Shown here: positions 21,201 to 31,877 of the stretch, in pieces | Numbering within the stretch: position 1 is the first letter of the stretch | How the letters are laid out: every line of letters starts with the position of its first letter | DNA from: Spirogloea muscicola | Taxonomy: Eukaryota > Streptophyta > Zygnematophyceae > Spirogloeales > Spirogloeaceae | NCBI GenBank assembly: GCA_009602725.1 | Contig: WELB01000016.1 | Coordinates: 498,902 to 532,232, forward strand | DNA: 33,331 bases | Reading direction: 5' to 3' | The notes under the pieces: generated by a model | Database searches by the model: none | Told to the model about the DNA's origin: nothing | What the model saw: the letters and a program-made list of their open reading frames with translations, nothing else | Program-made: the position numbers and the translations under genes

Positions 21201-24077
21201 TTGAGGAGGTGGCTCTCTGTGACCCAGCTGAGCGGGACAGTATGATTGCAGGGCTCCTGGTGCACAGGGAGATGCTGAGCACAGAGGCGGCTGATGTAGA
21301 CAAGGAAGACGAAGAAGGTCGACACACGTTTTCGCTGCGAGCCCCGATCCGTGGTGTGAGCCTGGACAGGCGAAGGCTGCCCGCAGTGTGTAATGAGCAC
21401 CGGTCGCTGGTGGAGCGCGAGCTCCTGGAAGCCGATGTTGGGAGCATGCCAGATCGCCGGCTGATCCTCCGACACCGAGCCATGGTGTGGGACTTGGTGG
21501 ACGTGCTTTTTGCTGAGCACAGCAGGCCTGTGGAGGACCCCTCCGAAAGCGCCCTCCTGGAAGATGGAGGGGACGGCAGCGGAGCGCAGCTGCCACCATT
21601 GGCCCTGAATCCTGAAGCAGAGGCATCTCGACGCCGGACGCTGTTCAGTGTCTGGCTGCAGGACAATGTCAGCGAGCAAGTTGAGAGGTGCTTGGCGGAT
21701 CTTGCAAAGTCAGGAATGGGCTCAGCGTCCAAGGCCATCTTCCAGTACCTCACAGGGCACCAGCTAGAGGAAGCGACCGGTATCGCCATTGAAGTGGGGG
21801 ATGTCCGGTTGGCCAGCCTCATTGCGCTGGGCGGCGGGCTCTCTGCTAGCCGAGCGGACCTGAAAGCGCAGCTGGCAGTGTGGGACGTCGAGGGCCTGAA
21901 GCCGCCTCTCATTGACGGCTCCCGCCTGCGATTGTACCGGCTGCTTGGCGGGCAGGTCGACCTGGCCACCAAGGACGAGGAGCTGCTCGACTGGAAGCGG
22001 TTTTTGGGCCTGATGCTGTGGTACCAGCTGTTGCCGAATACGCCCCTCGCTTCCGTCGTCATGGAGTATGTGGCCAGCGTCCGAGCAGGCAATGCGCCGC
22101 CGCCGCTGGCCATGTATGTGGAGGAGGGTGGGGCACGCTCTCCCTCCAAGACGGCGCCCCTGGACATGGCTTACCATCTCATGGAGCTCCATGCACAAGA
22201 AGCCGTCAGAAGGGGGGAAGATGTCAGAGAAAATGACACTAAGCAGTCCATGGCCATGCTGAGGTCTGCATCTTACACGTCAGATCAGCTGGACAATGCA
22301 CTGGCTTGGGAAGTCCATGCTGCATTGCAGGTTTGTTGCCGCAATATCCTGCTTTCACATTCAAGCAGAAGCAGGGAGTGTAGAGCATCGTCGTGGTGCA
22401 CCTATGTCTCTCAACCCCACAAGTGCAGTATTACTCAACCCCACAAGTCCAGAAGTTGCTCAGTTGCTGGATAAGCAATATTTAAACCAGTAACTCGAAC
22501 CAATGCCGCTGCCTTGCATTTTGCCAGGCAATAGGTGCTCAAAGTGGCAAGCATCTGAATGGCCTCCACATGGGCTTGGCTGACCAGCTGCTGGCCATAG
22601 GCCAATGTCACTGGGCTATTTACGTCATTCTGCACATGCCGAGGTCTGAAAACTTCCCGTACCTACATGAACGGGCTGTGGAAACTATCCTCACACAGTA
22701 TGTGGAAGATTGGAGCAACTCCGAAGAGCAGCGAGAAGCCTTGCTGGACCTGCACACTCCATCAGCTTGGATGCATTCAGCAGAGGTTCGTCTTGCAGAG
22801 TGAATCATCAGCAGTAGGTCTGGCATCATGTATTTGGTCTTCTCAGAGAATGATCGGGTGATTCGAATATGCAATGCCTTATTTGGTGATATGTACTGAA
22901 TCATTATGAATCATGTTGCTTCATAGCAACAAAGGCAATTGGGTTGTTGACATGCTGAGCCCTTTGGGTTGATTGCCTGCATACTCCAGTCGCACATGTA
23001 ATGATGCAACCATGCAAGTGTAGGCTGTGTACTATAAATACGTCGGAGATCATCGCAACGAACTTCACCACCTGCTTGAGGGTGGCCAGTTGGAGGAAGG
23101 CCACGCACTTTTCATGACTTCAGTTGCACCCACCCTCTTCTACTCAGGCAAGCGACCTTCAGAGTCAATTGTCAGATAAGGAAGGATATGCAAGGTTTCT
23201 TTCATCTTCCTTGCGGGTCAGTTCCCCAGAGTCTGAGCTCCTGCTGGCACTTTGCTGAGAAGTATCTGGTGAAATACCTCTTTCACATGTTGCAGACGAG
23301 TCTGAGCTGAGGAGGATTTTGAAAAGGTTGGAAGAGCAGAAGGACGAGATTGTGTATTGGAGGTTGGGAGCATCTGTATTTGTTGACTATTTTCACCTAA
23401 GGGATTATTTTGGGAGGCAGTCGGCCTTCTCTGATGAAGAGGTAAAGATTGGAGGAAGTTCCAGAGCTATCGGGAGTTAATTGATTGTCTTGTCCAGCTT
23501 ATGTTGATGTAGGTCCGCCCTCATGCGTTACTCAAGTGTAACCTGTGCTAGCAGACCCTACGTCCTTCCTGTGGAACCCTCCTTTTAAGCATACTGATCG
23601 GCCCATAAGTACGGCTACACTGATTATGGGTGCAGATGTTGGAAGCGGGCTTTGTTGCTGGGTGTGGAGCACTCTTCCAGCGGCTACGCGAACCGCTGGC
23701 TCAGTGGCTGACAGGCAATGGCCTACAGTTGAGGTAACATCTGCTCTGGGGGCTTACACAAGGGATACTGACGAAATCTTACAAAGACTATTGCGGGCTT
23801 AGTCTGCAGTTGCACTGTCGCATGTCTGAAGAGCCATTGCATGATTCTTCATCCTGGCAGAGCTGTGTACTCCAGCATGGCCGACGAGATTGCTAGCCTC
23901 CTTTGCGCGGATGGGCAGCTGATTCCGCAAGGGGCCGCAAGTGACGAGAAGCTGGACCTTGAATGCATGGTTCTCTTGGCACCTGTGTCAATGGAGTACC
24001 GGTCGTGCCAGCTGCAAGCTGCTGTCTCGACCTTCAAGTCGTGGCTCTCATGTCGGCCATCCTTCGAAGAGGCTTAA
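15235..24077 (+). CDS. NUP98-NUP96: NUP98-NUP96 fused nucleoporin precursor with a single autoproteolytic site
   Basis: Fifteen exons join in phase to 1860 codons: 15235-15256, 15701-16222, 16387-16611, 16916-17646, 17872-17959, 18080-18146, 18365-18497, 18837-18956, 19134-19281, 19647-22330, 22528-22785, 23024-23147, 23296-23441, 23636-23733, 23861-24077. The protein starts MFGAAASPFG, as plant NUP98 does. FG repeats (mostly AFG, PFG and TFG) fill residues 2-620, broken at about 229-252 by the GLEBS element that binds RAE1/GLE2 ([20 protein letters not shown]). A basic [12 protein letters not shown] linker and [13 protein letters not shown] follow. The autoproteolytic domain (about 826-980) ends [10 protein letters not shown], where HF|S predicts cleavage after Phe974. 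The rest is NUP96 (alpha-helical; [20 protein letters not shown]). Cleavage would release a mobile FG nucleoporin and a Y-complex scaffold protein. Intron 12 uses a GC donor (23148). Confidence 0.94.
23148..23295 (+). other. GC-AG intron within NUP98-96
   Basis: The exon ends CTACTCAG and the intron begins GCAAGC, ending TTGCAG. Only this junction keeps the frame (TLFYS then DESELRRIL) with the correct phase 1. No GT donor at this position would do so. Every other intron I placed in this gene has GT-AG ends. Confidence 0.75.
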
Positions 24078-24600
24078 GAGCTGGCAGGTAACAGGTGCAA
24101 CTAAGTTAGGCAATCAGGTGGTAGTGAAAAGTTGTGAGTCTTGGCTACATTGAGCTAGTAGAAAGATAGAGCTCTCTCTCTTAGAACCAGTGCTAAGGTA
24201 GCTAGCCCAGCCGGTAGCATCTCCCCGTTGAGAGAAAGGCTGTCGAAGTTGGAACAGGTACAATAGTGCGGAGTGTCAAGTAGAGATGGATGGGCTTCTT
24301 GGAAGATGTTGTGCTCCTATGCCCACTGTTGGTGGTGAGAGTTGGCAGAGGCTTTTTGACTTCATATTGGAGCAAGATTGAGACCATATTGTAATTACAC
24401 ATCACGATTCACATATTGGTGCTGGCTTATTGAGATGAGGTGCATCATAAGAACCTGTGTGCTCCAAGTGCCTCAACTTCATAAAGGATTGGAGGTTGGC
24501 AGACAAGAGATGCATAGCAGTTTATATACTTGTTGTGCAAGCGCAGCACCTTCTGCAATTATGAATGTTGTACTATGGAATGGTTTCGAAACCACAGACT
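24078..24600. other. Convergent 3' intergenic interval
   Basis: Holds the two 3' UTRs of the flanking convergent genes. Apart from the palindromic TGTAATTACA, no gene, repeat or RNA is recognised. Confidence 0.6.
24390..24399. other. Palindromic TGTAATTACA, candidate polyadenylation signal on both strands
   Basis: TGTAA reads on the plus strand at 24390-24394 and on the minus strand at 24399-24395. By eye it is the first TGTAA after the stop codon of both convergent genes: NUP98-96 (313 bases downstream) and the DUF309 gene (202 bases downstream). The function is inferred from the green-algal TGTAA convention. Confidence 0.45.
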
Positions 24601-26093
24601 CTAACAGCTTCGCAGATCTGCTTCTGATGCTTCAAGGATGGGCAGCAGCACTTGTTGCTCTGGCTGGGCCGGGAAGTCGCTGGAGCTCTCGCTTCTTGCA
24701 TGAAGAGGATAATACCGAAGGCGAGTGAGCCCGTTCACATCGACGTGAAGAGCATAAAGCTGTTGGCCAGCAGCAAAGTCGCCCAGCAAGCGGTAGGACG
24801 TTTCAGACCCGTCCATGGCCACACAGACATCTTCGGCACCTGCATGATTGTGATCATAGGATCACAATTGCCCTCAGGACCAAAAGCAAGCAGAGTTGCT
24901 CATCAGCCAATTTGCTGCTTTGTACTTTGCAAGCTGCCCTGCGACAGCTATGCACGCACTCCGTCTACAATTTTGTGTGAGGCGTTCATGCACCCAATTC
25001 ACTCAGCATACGTGAAAGCACTAACGAGTTGGCAAGGACTAGCAGAAATTGGTTGATGCCAGGGGTGCTGAGGATCACAGGCGGCGTGCTCCAGCTGTGT
25101 GCTGTAGATGAACTCAAGGAGAGCGGAGGCCTGGTGCTCCAAGTCACGGAAAGGGCCGGCGCGGCTGGGCAGGCGCCGCAGCTTGTTGAGCCCCTCCCCG
25201 AGCTCCACCATTGCGCCCTTGTGGTTCTGCAGCCAGCGCAAGATGCAGCAGCGCTGCTGAAGGGCAGAGAATGGTGCCATTTTGAAGCGGCGCTGCGCCG
25301 AGCGTATCAATGGAGATTGCAGGAGGACAACTTGGTATCTGACAGGATATGTACTGAGCTCGTACAATGTAGGACAATGTAGGACAACTACTCGAGCCAG
25401 TTTGGCAATGATCGTGATCTCCTGTTTCCTGACCAAGCTAAGAATGGTCTGAGTAATGGACGGCGAGCAGGCTGCGGTCGTGCAGACCTGGTTGAGGAGG
25501 TGGTAGATGCCGACGGCGCACTGCAGGACGCCGTGCAGCGCGGTGCGCTGGGGCTCGGCGGCACGGTGCCACAGCTCCTCCAGCACGTCGTGGCAAGCGT
25601 AGTACTGCCCCGCGTTGAAGAGCGCCACGCCGTGCTCGAACGCGGCGCCGTCGCCCTCCTCGCTGCCGGAACCGCCTCGGGTGCCAGTGCCCACATCGCC
25701 GCCGCCAGTATCTTCGTCCTCCCACCTCCAGCTCAGTGCCCTCGCCGTGCCCGCCAGCCTGCTCTTCCGCCGTCGGCGGGGCCGCGGCCGACGCCGATTG
25801 GGACTGGCACCACGGCCGCCGCCACGGTTTGCATGCGGCAGCTTCCGGCCACGGCATGCAGCATGCCCCAGCAGCATCCGGCTGCCGTGCACAGCAGCGG
25901 CTCGCTGCCATTCTGCAGTGCTGCTGGTCGCCGGCGGAGCTGGGAGACTCGGAAAGCCACACGGAGGGCCCGCTGCAGTGCCAGTGAAGACGGCACTGGC
26001 AGCAGTGCCGCCAGCCATCGCTGCCTCTTGTGCTCGATGGGCTGCTCGATGACTGAAGCCTGCAAGTTGCGGGCTGCCAAGCGCTGTGTGCAA
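24601..26093 (-). CDS. DUF309 family protein, probably plastid-targeted
   Basis: Three minus-strand exons (26093-25488, 25226-25079, 24839-24601) join in phase to 330 codons. The DUF309 core starts near residue 150: GVALFNAGQYYACHDVLEEL, then LHGVLQCAVGIYHLLNQ, and in exon 2 NHKGAMVELGEGLNKLRRLP. The family is found in cyanobacteria, plastid-bearing eukaryotes and other prokaryotes and has no settled biochemical role. The last exon adds EDVCVAMDGSETSYRLLGDF and AAGQQLYALHVDVNGL, a tail I associate with the plant members of the family. Residues 1-145 are Ala-, Arg- and Ser-rich, like a chloroplast transit peptide with a low-complexity linker. A second in-frame Met (codon 26, MAGGTAASA) is an equally good start. 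Intron 1 is stopless and in frame, so its retention would not truncate the protein. Confidence 0.82.
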
Positions 26094-26284
26094 GGCGAGC
26101 TGACGTGTGCACGCTGCGCAATGTCACTCAGTGCTCCATGGCAAGCGGCGCAGGGCACCGACCCACGTTGCCGCGCTCCCCGCTCATGCTCCACCAGACG
26201 CAGCAGCCAGCGCCGGCTGCGCAGGCTCACCGGCTGACCTGCAGGCAGAGCGGAACTGACGACGACTTCTGTGTGACTAGCACT

Positions 26285-26887
26285 GCGCCGCAGCCTTCAA
26301 TGCAATGTGCTACATCCAGCTTACTAAACAGAAGCCATGGAGGGTCTTCATGGAGGGTTCCAAGGCTTTCTCCCACCATGCCACCAAGATCTACCTTCAC
26401 TTCAGAATCTCTGACATCCTGGTGACGAACTTGCCAGCCAAATGGCGCGCCCTCAGGGTGCTGCAATTGCTTTAGCCCCCACCTTCTCGTGGCAGCCTCT
26501 GACGGGCAGCTCGCTCACATTGCACCCCTCAAACACAGCCCACACTGCACTTTCGCTGACCAATGTTTGCCAGCTTGCAATCGCCGCATGGGGTGCCCCA
26601 GCACTGTCCTGCTGCCTTTGCATAGCTACCGGCCCGTGGACTCCAGACAGGTCGCTGCTCTGCTCCCTCCTAGACCATTGTCACGCCTCCTGCGGGCCGA
26701 GTCCATCTTGACAGAGAATGCGGCTGCTGATATTAAAAGCAGTGAAGCAGCGGCTTTGCAGAGTGCCGTTGACAAATCTGACACCGAACCCCCCACTACT
26801 GACCAAGTGCGACTCGTGCCGCGACAAACTGCACCCTCATCAACGGCACCTGAGCGTTCTCACCGGCACGGCAGCATCAGTCTCTGA
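26285..26887 (+). other. Unassigned exon-like ORFs between the DUF309 and GIY-YIG genes
   Basis: On the plus strand 26285-26475 is open and coding-like: CAAAFNAMCYIQLTKQKPWR, then VFMEGSKAFSHHATKIYLHF and RISDILVTNLPAKWR, ending TAG. It is followed by a 132-codon ORF (26489-26887) with several Cys and His. A CTAG acceptor could precede the first. I could not find an upstream exon, a start or a family, and the antisense frame is also open. It may be a small gene, a decayed gene or chance. Confidence 0.22.
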
Positions 26888-27076
26888 CATTGCAAAATTG
26901 CCTGGTCGGCATGCAGTACAGCTTTGACAATAATAATCTAGGTGACGCTCGCACTAGGTGACTGCATGAGAGCGTGCCAAAGGAATGCATGCAGCCTTCA
27001 TCGCTGCACAATCTCGCCCACCACTGAGCCACTGTTGGCAGTACCGGCCTTGCCAAGCCCTAAAGTGGTGCTGTCT

Positions 27077-29142
27077 TCATGACAGTCTAGCTGCCTCAGT
27101 AGTGAGCAGCGGTGGCCCAAGCAGCGGCGCAGGGTCCGCCTGGCTGCCGTACGAGTGGAGGCGGTTGAAGCGCCAGTATGCGTCCGGCAGGTCTGAGGCG
27201 AACCAGCTACGGAAGTCGTCGAATTTCTGGCTGACCTCCGAGATCGAGAAATAGTTGATGCCAAATTGGTCGCCTGTCAGCACGCCCTCTGTCCGACGGG
27301 GCAGCCGTTTCCACTGCGAAACAGAAACAAGCGATAGAGCAGCCGTCTAACCACTGTCATCGTCAGCTCCATGACGTGTTCTCATGCCTTCTACAATACT
27401 CTTGCTTCGCTTGACTTATTTAAATACATGTTCTTGCAGCTTCGATTGGATTGAATTTAGTTACAAACCAGCAGGAATGCGAAGGTCCGCTCAATGAACT
27501 CATCCTCCGGCACGCCAGCCGCCTCAGGATATATGGCGCCGCACACCACCCGGTGGCTGGATGCAAAGCCAGGCCAGAGCAGGAAGTCAGGCCGCGGCCA
27601 TTCCACGCCGCTGGGCGCGGGCCGGCAAGAAGCTTCGGTCGAGGTCATTTGCCGGGCCTCAGCTCTGACCCTGGACTCGCCACGGTGGGCCAGATGCCCA
27701 AAGCATGGTCTTCTTGAGCAGCACGAGCGCCCTTGTGGGCCGTACAATGAGGGGCAATGGAGGTCATGAGGGAGCGCCAGAAGGGGTGCCAGCACGAGGT
27801 GCTGCACTGTGCTCACGTCGTCTCCTTATCATCGTGCGAGAGCTTGACGTCGTACATCCACCCGCCATTCGTCTTGAACTTATTCTGCAAGAAGATCTCA
27901 AACTTGACCTCCGTGCCGTCGGGCGCGCCTACCGCCACCTCCCGGCGGCGCGATGCCGCCTCCGATAGCTGGCGCTCCGTCTCCTCCAGCTGCTCCTTGC
28001 TCTGCTCCTTGGACTGGCCACAGCATACACAGCGGCGGGAGCCGGATCAGTCGCAGCAGACCCCGCCTCACCACGCATTGCCAAAGCTTGCGGCTGACAA
28101 CAGCACCAGTCCGGCACTGGCGACCATTTGTAAAAGTGCAGAGCTTACCGTCTGAATGTCACACAGGCCCTTCTCCAGAAGCTCCGGGTCGTACACAAAC
28201 TGCCATGCAGAACAAAGCGCAGACCTGCATCATACGCGTGCAGGTGGCATGGCAGTGGCACGATACCAGGACTACAATCAGGCCATGGAGGAGGAGGGAG
28301 GAATTGACAGAGACGACGTGGGCACTTGCGTACCTCCTCCTTGAGACCTCGATCGGCAAGGATCTGGAGCATGGTCTTGGCCTTGGACGTGGCAGCGGCC
28401 ACCTTGCCGCGCTCGGAGATGGAGCCGGCATCGCCGGGCTGCTCCCACAGCTTCCGCTGTGCGGGCTCCGCGTTGCCTGTCGGCGGCAATCCCAGCTCCG
28501 AGATCCACTGCGGCACCCATATGGTGTCCAGCACATTGGGATTGGTTACGATGCGCAGCGGCCAGCAGCCGGCAGTGGCGCGTTGCGACGGTGTCGGTGG
28601 CGGACCTGCTCGCGGATCTTGATCATCTGCTGCTGGTCGAGGGTGGGGAGGTCGGCGGCCTTGTAGAAGTAGCAGAGCTCGGGGCGGCGGCCGAGCAGGG
28701 TGCGCAGCGAGTTGCGGACGTCCTTGGAGAAGCCGATGTACTGGATCTTCTTGTTCTTGTCGAAGACCGCGAAGACGGTGGCCGCCGTGCCGGGCTCCAC
28801 CGCCGGCTGCACGAACCCCCGCTGGTTGATGTAGTTGACGAGCGGCAAGTCGTTGAGCGCCGGAGTGCCGCCGCCGCCGCTGCTGCTGCCGCCGGTGCCA
28901 GCCGGAGCTGCGGCGGCCTGCAGCGCGTCAGGACCCCTCCTCTCCTCCGCTCCCACTGCAGCTGCTGACGGCGGGCGCTGTTGCACCCACGTCACCGCGT
29001 GGCGCAGCGACTGCAGGCCCGAGACGCGCGCGGCGGCAGGGCGGCAGCCGCCCTGCTCGGCCGGCGACGAAGCGGCTGCGAGCACGCGCCGCCCTGCAGC
29101 CGCCGCCGCTGCGGTCGAGGGGCCGCCGACGGTGGATGCCAT
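27077..29142 (-). CDS. GIY-YIG-like domain protein with conserved C-terminal region, probably plastid-targeted
   Basis: Six minus-strand exons (29142-28606, 28507-28334, 28199-28149, 28013-27817, 27610-27469, 27313-27077) join in phase to 445 codons. Residues 1-100 are Ala/Arg/Ser-rich, like a chloroplast transit peptide. Residues 123-180 resemble the GIY-YIG fold: VFAVFDKNKKIQYIGFSKDV followed by RNSLRTLLGRRPE. The YIG half and the following Arg are present, but the GIY half is VFAVFD, so nuclease activity is doubtful. A charged coiled-coil-like part (SKEQSKEQLEETERQLSEAA) leads to VKFEIFLQNKFKTNGGWMYD and WPRPDFLLWPGFASSHRVV, then VLTGDQFGINYFSISEVSQK and DAYWRFNRLHSY. A consensus GTGAGC donor removes a tempting TGA at 27815-27813. 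The function is unknown. An alternative is two adjacent genes, but the phase match argues for one. Confidence 0.76.
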
Positions 29143-29950
29143 GGTTGCTGCTGGTGTCTGCAACGCAGCTGGCACACCTGGTGGATGCCACAAAGAGGGT
29201 GCGGGGTCACTTGGATGCAGCAGCGAGGGTGAGCAAGCAGCTGGAGCGGTGAGGGAGTATAGCTTCATCTTGGTCTGGAGGGGTTAGCGAACAAGGGAGG
29301 GAATGGGAAGGGGGGGACTCAGAGGCGACTGCGGGGATGGAGAGTGCGAAAGAGAGCGTGGCATGGGAGGCAGAGGGAGGGACTGCATGTGCATGAGGTG
29401 GGGTACAGGAGAGAACACGCAGGCGAGGAAGAGCAGGAGAGCTGGAGGAGGAGACGAGGAGATAGCCAGAGAGGAGGAGTGCCGAGAGAGGGAGGGAGGG
29501 AGAAAGGGAGGGAGGAGGGAGGGAGGGAGGGAGGGGGGGGGGGAGAAGGGAGAGCGCCACGGAGACGGTGCAATGGCGGCAGGCGCCAGAGGCGAGCGGG
29601 AGAGCGGGCAAGGCAAGTGGGAGGCGCGGCCAGAGTGCGAGCCGCGGCGGGCTCTCGGGCGGTCTCGCACCTGCGGGCAGCCCGCCGGCGCGGGGCCAGA
29701 GGCCGGCGGCGGCGGTGGCGGCGGCGGCGGCGAGCCGGATGACAGACTGACAGGGCGAGCCGGGGCGACAGAGGGAGGCGCGAACGCGAGCAAGGAGAGA
29801 GGCGTCGGTGGACGCCGTGTGCGCCTGCGGGGCTGAGGCCCGAGGGCCGAGGGTGCAGCAGCGGCAGGATGAAGCGCGGCAGGGCGGCGCCGCGCGACGA
29901 GGACGAGGAGGAAGGGGAGGAGGAGGAGGAGGCGGCGGCGGCGGGCGAGA
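29143..29950. promoter_or_regulatory. Divergent intergenic region between GIY-YIG-like and TadA genes
   Basis: About 0.8 kb separates two divergent genes, so it probably holds both promoters. It is dominated by purine-rich simple sequence and GC-rich DNA. No TATA box or other specific element stands out. Long ORFs on both strands here are products of low-complexity sequence. Confidence 0.4.
29484..29554 (+). repeat. 71-nt uninterrupted purine tract, G-quadruplex-prone
   Basis: Seventy-one consecutive A/G bases, rich in GGGA repeats and including an 11-12 base G run, lie in the divergent promoter interval. Multiple GGG runs satisfy the simple G-quadruplex pattern, and a homopurine run can also form a triplex. 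A role in regulation is speculative. Confidence 0.75.
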
Positions 29951-31541
<1,591 letters not shown>

Positions 31542-31877
31542 TTCTAAATTTGAGGCGACGGCACCAATGCTTCAGCAGCTCAAAGACAGCTGCTGGTCAC
31601 TCGTGCGCTGTTGCTGGTCCATGGGGTTCCTCCCTGCTAGCCTCGACTCCTGCTTGGCTTGCTGAGTACGAGTGCATGCAGTTGGCATGTACAGAGAGCG
31701 AAAGAGGCAATGTGGCTGTTGTGAAGGAAGCCCTGATTACAGATGCATTTCTGGTCAACCTTTGCAAGCTGCAAGCTGACAAGGTTGCGAAGTAGTGGAA
31801 GGTTGGTTGGCCAGGTCGGCAGCAGCATCCTCATGTGCAGGCCCTTCTATGTTACATTGCTTACAAGCGCCATCGCT
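31542..31877. other. Convergent 3' interval between TadA and MED6
   Basis: Short interval holding the two 3' UTRs. Two minus-strand TGTAA motifs (31865-31861 and 31856-31852) lie directly after the MED6 stop. I saw no plus-strand TGTAA for TadA. A 90-codon plus ORF (31526-31795) overlaps the TadA end and has no recognisable features. Confidence 0.5.
31852..31865 (-). other. Paired TGTAA polyadenylation motifs after MED6
   Basis: TGTAA occurs twice on the minus strand, beginning 13 and 22 bases after the MED6 stop codon. The spacing is short for a 3' UTR, but the motif density is suggestive. Confidence 0.35.

Noticed and set aside
20197-22198. Long minus-strand ORFs (up to 340 codons) over NUP98-96 exon 10
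   Set aside because: They are antisense shadows of the large conserved exon, Ser/Arg-rich with no domain.
25029-26237. Plus-strand ORFs of 117-245 codons opposite the DUF309 gene
   Set aside because: They are antisense to exons with the DUF309 signature and show no family features.
27813-27815. TGA as the end of the GIY-YIG-like gene after SHDDKETT
   Set aside because: The TGA sits inside a consensus GTGAGC donor, and the next CAG acceptor (exon from 27610) restores frame in the right phase with coding-like sequence.
28546-28605. Continuation of GIY-YIG exon 1 as REQVRHRHRRNAPL to a nearby stop
   Set aside because: A donor at 28605 and CAG acceptor before 28507 give REQ then WISELGLPPTGN in phase, a much better continuation.
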